DNA from: Segatella oris
GTDB taxonomy: Bacteria; Bacteroidota; Bacteroidia; Bacteroidales; Bacteroidaceae
NCBI RefSeq assembly: GCF_900637655.1
Contig: NZ_LR134384.1
Span: forward strand, 1,302,001-1,366,000
Reading direction: 5' to 3'
Length of the DNA stretch: 64,000 nucleotides
Numbering within the stretch: position 1 is the stretch's first letter; every line of letters begins with the position of its first letter. Under the pieces are notes generated by a model. That model saw nothing but the letters and a program-made list of their open reading frames with translations, did no database searches and had not been told where the DNA came from. Shown here in pieces: positions 1 to 8,199 of this stretch. A program made the translations under genes and the position numbers.

Positions 1-711
1 GGAGGAAGTTATTTTTGGCATGACATGGAAGCCGAAGGAAGAACAGTAGGGAAATGGCTGCAGAAAAATGGCATTTCGGCTTTTGTCCTGCGTTATCGTA
101 CGGCCGGTTTCTGGGCTTATTTCACTCATTTCCGATATCTTTTCAGAGGAAACCGATATCCGGATGCATTGAATGACTTGCAGCAGGCAATGAAATATAT
201 ACGGGCTCACGCTCGGGAATATGGTATTAATCCAAACCGAATTGGTGCAATGGGGTTCTCTGCAGGAGGCCATCTCGTGATGTCAGCGGCAGAACAACTG
301 TCAGCGGCAGAGCGCCCGGCTTTCGTCGTACCTGTTTATCCTGTTGTAACAATGGTCGATAGATGTGTGCACAAGCGCTCTCGTCGGGCTTTGTTGGGCG
401 ACAGCCGAAAGAACAATCAACAGTTAAGAGAGAAGCTCTCGCTTGAACGGCATGTTCCTCAAGATTGTCCTCCCGTGTTCTTGGTTAATTGTAAGGACGA
501 TCCGATTGTGAAATATCGCAATTCCGAATTGCTCGATTCTGCTCTGACAAGCCGCAAAATACCTCATCGCTATATACAGTATAAAACGGGTGGACATGGC
601 TTTGGGGCAACAGAACACAAGGGAACGGCTGAATGCAGGCAATGGAAAACAGAGTTTCTGAAATGGCTTACAGCGCTTAATATGAATAATTCAGACCATA
701 ATGATCCGTGA
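1..711 (+). CDS. Alpha/beta hydrolase (BD-FAE/acetylesterase type), 5' truncated
   Basis: The reading frame is open from base 1 (GGSYFWHDMEAEG), so the true start lies left of the window; the ATG at 25 is probably internal. The GG near the edge fits the oxyanion-hole HGG of the family. GFSAGGH is the nucleophile elbow (Ser), DDPIV gives a likely catalytic Asp and GGHGFG the catalytic His, so the triad is complete. Family members hydrolyse small acyl or acetyl esters, often from sugars. Substrate unknown. No signal peptide can be judged because the N terminus is missing. The gene ends 52 bp before the palindrome array. Confidence 0.85.
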   Translation, partial: GGSYFWHDMEAEGRTVGKWLQKNGISAFVLRYRTAGFWAYFTHFRYLFRGNRYPDALNDLQQAMKYIRAHAREYGINPNRIGAMGFSAGGHLVMSAAEQLSAAERPAFVVPVYPVVTMVDRCVHKRSRRALLGDSRKNNQQLREKLSLERHVPQDCPPVFLVNCKDDPIVKYRNSELLDSALTSRKIPHRYIQYKTGGHGFGATEHKGTAECRQWKTEFLKWLTALNMNNSDHNDP

Positions 712-762
712 ATTCGGCTTAAGCATTAAGTTCCGATGGAGCGGCGGAGGTAAAAAAAGGTT

Positions 763-1434
763 CGTCCGAGGCCTCGGACGAGCAGAAAACAAGATAAATT
801 GGCTTTCCGAGGGCTCGGATGAGCAGGAAATAGGAAAAAACAGCTTTCCGAGGGCTCGGATGAGCAAGAAACAAGAAAAAATGGCTTTCCGAGGCCTCTG
901 ATGAGCAGAAAACAAGAAAAAATGGCATTCCGAGGGCTCGGATGAGCAGAAAACAAGAAAAATTGGCTTTCCGAGGGCTCGGATGAGCAGAAAACGGAGA
1001 AAATTGGCTTTCGGCCACGGCCGAAGAGTAAAAAACAACGAAAACAGCGTTTCGGCCATGGCCGAAAGCTTAAAAACGGAGAAAATTGACTTTCGGCCGC
1101 GGCCGAAGAGTAAAAAACAACAAAAACAGCGTTTCGGCTATGGCCGAAAGCTTAAAAATGGAGAAAACTACGTTTCGGCCACGGCCGAAACTGAAAAAAC
1201 GCCTCAAACAGGCTTTCCAACCCCTTGGATGAGCAGAAAACAGGAAAAATGGCTTTCCAACCCCTTGGATGAGCTGAAAACTGAAGAAAATGGCTTTCCA
1301 ACCCCTTGGATGAGCAAAAAACTGAAGAAATTGGCTTTCCAACCCCTTGGATGAGCTGAAAACTGAAGAAAATGGCTTTCCAACCCCTTGGATGAGCCGA
1401 AAATAGAAAAAACAGGCTTTCCAACCCCTTGGAA
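763..1434. repeat. 41-bp-period palindrome array, 17 units, three stem types
   Basis: Seventeen short inverted repeats have centres at 771.5, 812.5, 853.5, 894.5, 935.5, 976.5, 1017.5, 1058.5, 1099.5, 1140.5, 1181.5, 1222.5, 1262.5, 1303.5, 1344.5, 1385.5 and 1426.5: every step is 41 bp except one of 40. Units 1-6 have a CCGAGg/cCTCGG stem, units 7-11 a TTCGGCCnnGGCCGAA stem, units 12-17 a TCCAAccccTTGGA stem. Spacers are A-rich on the plus strand (GAGCAGAAAACAAGAAAAA type). Units 7-10 alternate two spacer types, giving an 82-bp higher-order repeat. 41 is not a multiple of 3, which argues against a coding repeat. It fills the gap between the hydrolase and the acyltransferase. Function unknown. 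Confidence 0.95.
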
Positions 1435-1472
1435 GCGGGAAGATAGACGCTTAAACAGAATTCATAATAACA

Positions 1473-2597
1473 ATGGACAAGAAACAATTTGACGACATCA
1501 GACCTTATAATGCTGAGGAAATACCTGCGGCTATGGTACGCATTGCCAATAGCTCTTCATTTCCGATTTTGGCATCTTATGTTTATCCCAACGAACCGAT
1601 TGAAGAGGTGCGGCAGCGTATTGCTGACTATAAGACCGTAAAAGAGTTCCAGACTGAAACCATGCGCATGGTCAATCAGCGTGTGATAGAACATAGTATT
1701 TCAGAGTTTACTTGTTCCGGTTTGGATAAGTTAAGTCCTGATGAGCATTATCTCTTTGTATCCAATCATCGTGATATCATGTTGGATTCCAGTTTACTTC
1801 AGTATTTCTTGGTAACGAGAGATTTTGATACTACAGAAATAACGTTCGGTGCAAACCTGATGATGAATCAGCTGGTAATTGATATCGGGAAAAGCAACAA
1901 GATGTTTAAGGTGGAACGTCCAAGCAATAACATAAAGGATTTCTACCGAAGTTCAAAGCATCTGTCAGAATATATCCGATATGTCATCACGGAGAAAGGA
2001 CAGTCTGTTTGGATAGCTCAACGCAATGGACGGACAAAAGACGGAAATGATGCCACAGACCAAGGTATCATCAAAATGTTCTGCATGTCTTGTCCCGAAG
2101 ATAAGATAAAAGCGATTGATCAGCTGCATATTGTGCCGGTGGCAGTTTCCTATGAGTGGGAACCTTGTGACATACTGAAGACACTCGAACTCTATGAGTC
2201 TCAATTCTCCAAATATACCAAAAAGCCGGGAGAAGACCTTAACAGTATTCTCACGGGAATAATACAGGATAAAGGCAGAGTGCATTTTGAACTTTGCGAC
2301 CCTGTAGCCTATGTAGAATTGGCCAAGTTTGAAACATTGACAAACAATGAATATCACAAGTCTGTGGCTAAGCTTTTAGACAGTAGGATTAACACGGCTT
2401 ATCGGCTTTATCCAAACAACTATATTGCCTATGACCTGCGCTATGGGACAACCAAGTATCAGGAATGTTACACGCAGGAACAGAAAACCGCATTTATGAA
2501 TCATCTTAAGCGTCTGGAGCAATATGACACTTGTGATATAGAAAAGCTGATGGATATATTCTTGGGAATCTATTCCAACCCGGTAAAAAATAAATAG
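1473..2597 (+). CDS. PlsC-like glycerolipid acyltransferase
   Basis: 374-residue protein without signal peptide or clear membrane span. NHRDIMLDS at residues 98-106 resembles the acyltransferase His-Asp box (His99), but the acidic partner is at position +6 (Asp105) or +2 (Asp101) instead of the canonical H-x4-D. Family members transfer an acyl chain from acyl-ACP or acyl-CoA to a glycerol phosphate or similar acceptor at the membrane. It ends with TAG one base before the ATG of the next gene, so the two are almost surely co-translated. The neighbours (exporter, ACP, ligase) suggest work on a specialised acyl product and not housekeeping phospholipid. Alternative: a general lysophospholipid acyltransferase. 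Confidence 0.75.
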   Translation: MDKKQFDDIRPYNAEEIPAAMVRIANSSSFPILASYVYPNEPIEEVRQRIADYKTVKEFQTETMRMVNQRVIEHSISEFTCSGLDKLSPDEHYLFVSNHRDIMLDSSLLQYFLVTRDFDTTEITFGANLMMNQLVIDIGKSNKMFKVERPSNNIKDFYRSSKHLSEYIRYVITEKGQSVWIAQRNGRTKDGNDATDQGIIKMFCMSCPEDKIKAIDQLHIVPVAVSYEWEPCDILKTLELYESQFSKYTKKPGEDLNSILTGIIQDKGRVHFELCDPVAYVELAKFETLTNNEYHKSVAKLLDSRINTAYRLYPNNYIAYDLRYGTTKYQECYTQEQKTAFMNHLKRLEQYDTCDIEKLMDIFLGIYSNPVKNK

Positions 2598-2598
2598 G

Positions 2599-5500
2599 AT
2601 GACAGAAACAGTACAGAGGTTATATGATTATATGAAGGCGCATAGAATGCTCTGTGTGCTTTCTTTCGTGGTTGTGACTTTACTCTTGGTTATGTCGGTA
2701 CTCCGTCTGAACTATAAGGAGGATATAGCCGACTTCCTGCCCGTTGACAGTGAACATCACAATGCATTGAAGGTTTATCAGGATATATCAGGAGCCAACA
2801 AGATATTCGCGGTTTTCCAATATCGTGACACAACTAAGGCCGACCCGGAGATGATGGTGGGGAGTATAGATGCTTTCGTTGAAGATATACAGAGAAGTGA
2901 TACGGCCCATATGATATCTAATATCGTGTCGCAGGTGGATTTAGAGAAACTGTCTGAGGTAACCGACTTCGTTTATAACAATATTCCCTACTTTCTTACA
3001 GAGAAAGATTATGCGCGGATGGACAGTGTGCTCAATGCGCCCGATTACATGTCCGGACAGTTGCAGCAGGATAAGCAGATGCTGATGTTTCCTGCAGGAG
3101 GCATGCTTTCTGATAACATACAACGTGATCCTCTTAATCTTTTTACCCCTGTCGTACAGAAACTGCAGCATACAGACACAAGTCTTAAGTATGAGTTGTA
3201 TGATGGTCATATCTTTTCTCCCGATATGCAGAAAGCCATTGTGATGATAAATTCTCCGTATGGAGCAAGTGAAACGGAGAACAACACGCAACTCATTTCA
3301 TTGCTGCAGGCATGTAGCAAGAAGGTGATTTCTCACCATAAAAATCTTGATATCCATATTATCGGTGGCCCTGTTATAGCTGTGGGCAATGCTTCCCAAA
3401 TCAAGTCCGACAGTATTTTGTCTGTCACCATAGCCGTAATACTCATCATGGCGCTGCTTCTTTTCACGCTGCGCAATCTACGTAATATCTTCTTGATAGC
3501 CCTATCCATAGCGTGGGGCTGGCTCTTTGCTATGGGAGGATTGGCTTTACTTCACGACAGTGTTTCTATCATCGTTATTGGAATAAGTTCAGTTATCTTG
3601 GGTATTGCTGTTAATTATCCATTGCATTTCATCGCTCATCTCTCTCATACGCCTGATAAGAAAAGAGCTTTGCGCGAGATTGTGATGCCTCTCCTTGTGG
3701 GCAATATCACGACCGTAGGTGCGTTCTTAGCATTGGTTCCATTGCAGTCAGTAGCTTTGAAAGACTTAGGTTTGTTCAGTTCTTTCCTATTAATAGGAAC
3801 GATAGTCTTTGTTTTGATTTATCTCCCGCATGTTTCTAAGGAAACCAAGGAAGTGAAACATACGTTTTTAGATAGGATAAGTGATGTTTCTTTAGAAAAC
3901 AAACCGGTTGTTGTTACGATAGTCGTTGTTTTGACTTTGGTTTTTGGGTATTTCAGTTTTCAGACAAAGTTTGATGCCAACATGTCTAATATCAACTATA
4001 TGACAGAGGAGCAGAAGGCTGATATGGCTTATTTCCAACGCACTATGGCCACTAATGGTGAGTATCAAAAGGTTTATGCTGTGACTTCCGACTCAACGAT
4101 GAATGGCGCATTGGATAAGAATCTCCGTTTACAGCCGACCCTTGACAAGTTGGTGAAGTTGAAGATGATTCATGATTACAGTTCTTGCAGTCAGTTTATT
4201 GTTTCTACAGCTGAACAAAAGCGTAGGCTGGCGCTATGGCAGGACTTCTTGCATCGCCATAAAGAGAAACTTACGTCTTCTTTGCGCTCTTCAATGCAAG
4301 CGGAAGGTTTTGCTGCAGAGAGTTTTGAAGACTTTTACGCGTTGTTAGACAAGACTTATCAGTTACAGCCCATTTCTTATTTCTCTCCGCTGACGAAATC
4401 TCTCTTTGCCGGTAATCTCAGCACAGACAGTATCGGTAAACGGTATAGCGTTGTAAATGTGCTTTCTGTAAAAGACAATGATGTCAAGAGAGTGAAAGAC
4501 GCATTGTCTGATACCGATAGTTTCAGCTTTGATATTGTAAGCATGAACAGTGCCATAGCCAATCATTTGTCAAATGACTTCAACTATATTGGCTTGGCTT
4601 GTGGTTGCATTGTGTTCTTCTTCTTGTGGTTATCCTTTGGCAGTCTTGAGCTGGCGCTGCTGTCTTTTATCCCGATGGCAGTGAGCTGGTTGTGGATATT
4701 GGGCATTATGTCATTGTTTGGAATGCAGTTCAATATTGTCAATATCATTCTTGCCACGTTTATTTTTGGTCAGGGTGACGACTATACCATATTTATGACA
4801 GAAGGCTCGATGTATGAATATGCTTATCGGCGCAAGATGCTTGCATCTTACAAGCATTCAATTATCATTTCTGCCTTAATCATGTTTATCGGTATTGGCA
4901 CTCTGATTGTGGCTCGCCACCCGGCACTACATTCTTTGGCAGAGGTGACAATTGCGGGAATGCTCTCGGTTGTTTTAATGGCTTATATTTTCCCTCCACT
5001 TATCTTTAAGTTTCTTGTGAAGTCATCAGGGAAATACAGACAACGTCCAATCTCCATTATCAACCTCGCTGTAATGGGACTCAGTGCATTGGTATTCTTT
5101 ATCCAATTGTTTACGGTCTATCTGTTGGGAATTGTTCTTTTGGAGCTTTTGCCCCATTCCGAGAGACGTCGTTTGTGGCTCAGGCGTTATCAGCAGCGTC
5201 TGTTCTTGTTTGACTTAAAGCATATTCCGCGTGTGAAGTTTTCAGTGGAAGGCATTACAGATGAGACTTTCTCAACGTCTTCAATCATCATCAGTAATCA
5301 TCAATCGATGCTCGATGCAGCCATATTCATGGCATTAAGTCCAAAGACAATTCTTGTTTCAAATGAGAAAGTAAGCTGTAATCCCATTATCAGGAGGATA
5401 TTCAAATGGAATGGTTTTATAACGTTGTGCGATATGAATTCCATAGACGATAACCTCATCAAGAGCTATGTGGCTAATGGTTATAGTCTTGTTATCTTCC

Positions 5501-6123
5501 CCGAAGGCATACGCAATGCACATTCTTCGATACGCCGTTTCCATAAAGGTGCGTTCTTATTGGCTGAACGATATCAGCTTGATATTCAGCCGTTCATCAT
5601 TCATGGATTGAATATGGTACTTCCAAGGAATAGCATCCAGGTGTTCCCTGGTCAGATGACGATAAGGGCTTATGGGCGGATGAATCACAAAGGGAAAACA
5701 CCTTATGCAGAACTTACGTCTCAGTTACATGACTTCTACAAGAAGGAGTATGCCCAGATAGCCCGTCAGACAGAGACGGCATCTTACTTTTCGCCTCTTG
5801 TTTTGGATCGCTATCGCTATAAGGGTGAGGAGATTTTCCGCGCAGTGTGTAGGAAACTGAAGAACAATAATAATTATACACAATACGTTGACTCTATGGA
5901 TGAACCTCCTGTTGTCCTTGTTAAGAACGGTGGATACGGTGAGTTTGCCTTGCTTTATGCATTGGTACATAAACAAACAAAGGTGCTGGTTTATGAAACG
6001 GATGAAAACAGAAAGGCTTTACTGACTTATTGTGCCAAGGATTTGGTTGATAATCTGGAGGTAATAGAATGTTTGGATGTTGAAAAGGAAGGGCATAACG
6101 ACCTAAAAGTCTTTTCTTTATAA
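2599..6123 (+). CDS. MMPL/RND-type exporter fused to PlsC acyltransferase and Rossmann-like tail
   Basis: 1174 residues. Residues 1-about 810 form an MMPL/RND exporter: an N-terminal span (LCVLSFVVVTLLLVMSVL), a large periplasmic loop, a bundle of hydrophobic helices, then a second loop and bundle (with FGQGDDYTIFMTEG). The second part, about 880-1060, is a PlsC domain with NHQSMLD (His901, Asp906: canonical H-x4-D) and FPEG (967-970). The last ~75 residues contain NGGYGEFALLYALV then VLVYETDE, which looks like the start of a Rossmann or methyltransferase fold. MMPL-acyltransferase proteins are known from aryl-polyene and related lipid clusters of Bacteroidota. Likely role: inner-membrane export and acylation of a lipid product. 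The substrate is inference. Confidence 0.85.
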   Translation: MTETVQRLYDYMKAHRMLCVLSFVVVTLLLVMSVLRLNYKEDIADFLPVDSEHHNALKVYQDISGANKIFAVFQYRDTTKADPEMMVGSIDAFVEDIQRSDTAHMISNIVSQVDLEKLSEVTDFVYNNIPYFLTEKDYARMDSVLNAPDYMSGQLQQDKQMLMFPAGGMLSDNIQRDPLNLFTPVVQKLQHTDTSLKYELYDGHIFSPDMQKAIVMINSPYGASETENNTQLISLLQACSKKVISHHKNLDIHIIGGPVIAVGNASQIKSDSILSVTIAVILIMALLLFTLRNLRNIFLIALSIAWGWLFAMGGLALLHDSVSIIVIGISSVILGIAVNYPLHFIAHLSHTPDKKRALREIVMPLLVGNITTVGAFLALVPLQSVALKDLGLFSSFLLIGTIVFVLIYLPHVSKETKEVKHTFLDRISDVSLENKPVVVTIVVVLTLVFGYFSFQTKFDANMSNINYMTEEQKADMAYFQRTMATNGEYQKVYAVTSDSTMNGALDKNLRLQPTLDKLVKLKMIHDYSSCSQFIVSTAEQKRRLALWQDFLHRHKEKLTSSLRSSMQAEGFAAESFEDFYALLDKTYQLQPISYFSPLTKSLFAGNLSTDSIGKRYSVVNVLSVKDNDVKRVKDALSDTDSFSFDIVSMNSAIANHLSNDFNYIGLACGCIVFFFLWLSFGSLELALLSFIPMAVSWLWILGIMSLFGMQFNIVNIILATFIFGQGDDYTIFMTEGSMYEYAYRRKMLASYKHSIIISALIMFIGIGTLIVARHPALHSLAEVTIAGMLSVVLMAYIFPPLIFKFLVKSSGKYRQRPISIINLAVMGLSALVFFIQLFTVYLLGIVLLELLPHSERRRLWLRRYQQRLFLFDLKHIPRVKFSVEGITDETFSTSSIIISNHQSMLDAAIFMALSPKTILVSNEKVSCNPIIRRIFKWNGFITLCDMNSIDDNLIKSYVANGYSLVIFPEGIRNAHSSIRRFHKGAFLLAERYQLDIQPFIIHGLNMVLPRNSIQVFPGQMTIRAYGRMNHKGKTPYAELTSQLHDFYKKEYAQIARQTETASYFSPLVLDRYRYKGEEIFRAVCRKLKNNNNYTQYVDSMDEPPVVLVKNGGYGEFALLYALVHKQTKVLVYETDENRKALLTYCAKDLVDNLEVIECLDVEKEGHNDLKVFSL

Positions 6124-6162
6124 CTCCATTTTACATATAATTAAACGAAAATAAACATAGAT

Positions 6163-6393
6163 ATGAAAGAAGATATTCGCAGAAAGTTAGAAGAAATCTT
6201 ACCAATAGTTGATTTCGATTCAGAATTCCTTTTCCAGGAACTTGACTCGTTGGGAATAACGACAATCTTGATGGTTCTCTCTGAAATGTATGGTATAGAG
6301 TTGAGCCATTCAGATGTAACGCCAAGAAACTTCAAGACACTTGATAGTCTGGTTGAATTGGTGAAACGAAAGCTGAACAAAGATGATGATTGA
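6163..6393 (+). CDS. Acyl carrier protein
   Basis: 76-residue acidic helical protein. LDSLGI (Ser29) is the phosphopantetheine attachment motif. The sequence MKEDIRRKLEEILP and the terminal helix LDSLVELVKRKLNK fit the ACP fold, although it is shorter in front of the Ser than housekeeping AcpP. It overlaps the following AMP ligase by 11 bp, which strongly suggests the ligase loads this ACP. Together with the two flanking acyltransferase domains it points to a dedicated acyl pathway. Confidence 0.88.
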   Translation: MKEDIRRKLEEILPIVDFDSEFLFQELDSLGITTILMVLSEMYGIELSHSDVTPRNFKTLDSLVELVKRKLNKDDD

Positions 6394-7732
6394 AGATAAG
6401 CTGCGTGAGAATGCCGAACTTCATCCTGATAAGCTTGCGCTTCTGTGCAATGGCGAGTCTTACACCTATGGCCACTTGTATCAATTGGTTTTAGATAAGG
6501 CTGCTTCAATGAAGGGAATGAGGGGGCAACTCATTCCGATGATCGCCACTTCAACGGCTGATTTTCTCATCTCTTACTTTGCAATCCATCTTTCGGGAGC
6601 TGTTGCCGTTCCTTTACATAAGGATATTCCTGCACAGAAGTATAATGAATATTCCCGCTTGTTGTCGCAGCAGACGGCTCCACATGATGTAGCAGATATT
6701 CTTTATACCACGGGAACTACTGGCAATGCAAAGGCTGTGATGATCAGTCATCAAGCGATTTGGGCGAATGCAGAGAACCTTGTGCATGCTCAAGGGTTTA
6801 GTTCTGATCTGACGTTTATCATCAATGGGCCGCTAAATCATATAGGCAGCTTGTCGAAGGTTTATCCAACGATTTACGTGGGGGGCACTATTTGCATTAT
6901 TGAAGGAATGAAAGATATCCATAAATTCTTTAATGCTATTGAGGATGCACCCACAAAAGTGGCGACATTCTTGGTTCCATCGGCAATCCGAATGCTTATA
7001 ACATTGTGGAAGAAAGAGCTGAAAGCCAGTGCGGATAAAATTGATTTTATAGAAACAGGAGCTGCACCAATGGCTGCCTCTGATATGAAGTTGTTCTGTG
7101 AGTTGCTGCCCCATAGCCGATTATACAATACTTATGCTTCTACCGAAACGGGTATTATCTCTACATACGACTATAATGATGACGAGTGTCTTGCCGGCTG
7201 TTTAGGCCTTCCGATGAAGCATTCCTCGTTCTTTATCACCGAAGATGGGCATGTTGCCTGCAAGGGAAAGACCCTCATGTCGGGCTATTGGAATGATGAT
7301 GAGGCAACGGCGATGGTGCTGCGTGACGGAGTTATCAAGACTGCCGACTTGGGGTATGTTGATGAAAAAGGTCGCCTGCGATTGCAGGGGAGGGGTGATG
7401 ATACGATAAATATTGGTGGATATAAGGTCGCTCCGACAGAAGTTGAAGATGCTGTGCTGGCTTTTCCTGCAGTGAAAGATTGTGTTTGCGTTTGTGCTAT
7501 GCATCCTGTCATAGGCAATGTCTTAAAGCTTTTCGTTGTTCCTCGTCATGATTATGATAGGAAAGAACTCATCGCTTTTCTCAAAACAAGACTCGAAACC
7601 TATAAAATTCCGGTTCTTTATGAGGAAACTGACAGCATTCATCGAACCTTCAATGGTAAGATTGACAGAAAGACTTACCAAAAGAAACCGCAGGAAAATA
7701 TATCTATTCAAGTGTTGGAAAAGAAGAAATAA
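6383..7732 (+). CDS. AMP-dependent acyl/aryl ligase (ANL superfamily)
   Basis: 449 residues; start ATG at 6383 (an adjacent ATG at 6386 is equally possible). ANL motifs are in order: YTTGTTGNAKA (residues 108-118, P-loop-like A3), YASTETG (A5), LQGRGDDTINIGGYKVAP (A8), and NGKID with the catalytic Lys near 426 (A10). Such enzymes activate a carboxylic acid as acyl-AMP and transfer it to CoA or an ACP thiol; the 11-bp overlap with the ACP gene makes that ACP the probable acceptor. It is on the short side for the family. The acid is unknown. This is the last gene of the operon. Confidence 0.88.
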   Translation: MMIEDKLRENAELHPDKLALLCNGESYTYGHLYQLVLDKAASMKGMRGQLIPMIATSTADFLISYFAIHLSGAVAVPLHKDIPAQKYNEYSRLLSQQTAPHDVADILYTTGTTGNAKAVMISHQAIWANAENLVHAQGFSSDLTFIINGPLNHIGSLSKVYPTIYVGGTICIIEGMKDIHKFFNAIEDAPTKVATFLVPSAIRMLITLWKKELKASADKIDFIETGAAPMAASDMKLFCELLPHSRLYNTYASTETGIISTYDYNDDECLAGCLGLPMKHSSFFITEDGHVACKGKTLMSGYWNDDEATAMVLRDGVIKTADLGYVDEKGRLRLQGRGDDTINIGGYKVAPTEVEDAVLAFPAVKDCVCVCAMHPVIGNVLKLFVVPRHDYDRKELIAFLKTRLETYKIPVLYEETDSIHRTFNGKIDRKTYQKKPQENISIQVLEKKK

Positions 7733-7848
7733 AAAGGAAAGGAAAAAGAGAAGGGGGAGAGGAGTATTATATATTTCTAAAGATAGTCTTTTAGATTGCA
7801 ATATATTGATTGTCAGTTTATTATGATGTTTGATGCAAAGAGGAGAGG

Positions 7849-7961
7849 AAGTCCACATGAGAATGCGGTGTAATCTCTATTGAATCACCATGCAATCTGC
7901 GTCAAGTTATCACGTGTTTTGACTCAAACTGCGGTGTGTTTTGCATCAAATTACAACGCAT
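7849..7961 (+). repeat. Dispersed intergenic repeat, copy 1 (113 bp)
   Basis: Nearly identical to 20354-20466: same length and, by eye, one substitution (AACTGCGG against AACGGCGG). Contains the motifs TTGACTCAAA and TTGCATCAAATTACA, which also appear in the more diverged copies near 33.2 and 39.9 kb. Same orientation as copy 2. Confidence 0.92.
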
Positions 7962-8097
7962 CCCAAAAGGATATGAATAATAAAGTCTTCAAAATCGAAT
8001 TATGACTTCTTTTTGTTTAGTGCATTTTGCGTATGAATTGGCGAAAGACATAATGCTGACTTTCTCTTTTAGTTCCTTGTCTTTCTTGATATTCATA

Positions 8098-8128
8098 GTT
8101 GTTTTCTCGTGCTGATATTATATTTTTG
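8098..8128 (+). promoter_or_regulatory. Bacteroidota promoter for the hybrid regulator
   Basis: GTTG at 8098-8101, a 19-nt spacer and TATTTTTG at 8121-8128 match the primary sigma consensus of Bacteroidota (TTTG/TTG, 19-21 nt, TAnnTTTG). It predicts a 5' leader of about 65 nt for the regulator gene. Confidence 0.6.
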
Positions 8129-8199
8129 TATTAACCATTGTGATAAGTCGAAAAATTTATGTAAGTTTGTAGACGTTTCAACCAATGTTTTCATAAACC

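Larger units (their letters stand above)
7733..8199. other. Intergenic region with repeat copy and promoter
   Basis: Gap between the acyl operon and the glycan regulator. The first ~100 bases are purine-rich and show no clear terminator. The middle holds a 113-bp dispersed repeat (7849-7961) and the right part a promoter (8098-8128). No coding region is supported here. Confidence 0.8.

Noticed and set aside
763..1434. CRISPR array
   Set aside because: Unit spacing is right for neither typical repeat nor spacer lengths, the intervals are related to each other and not unique, the palindromes fall in three classes, and no cas gene is present.
691..1487. Several long minus-strand and plus-strand frames with repeated peptides such as LLIRALGKP or AHPRGWKA
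   Set aside because: They follow from the 41-bp array, which stays open in several frames by composition. 41 is not divisible by 3, so the peptide repeats shift frame at every unit.
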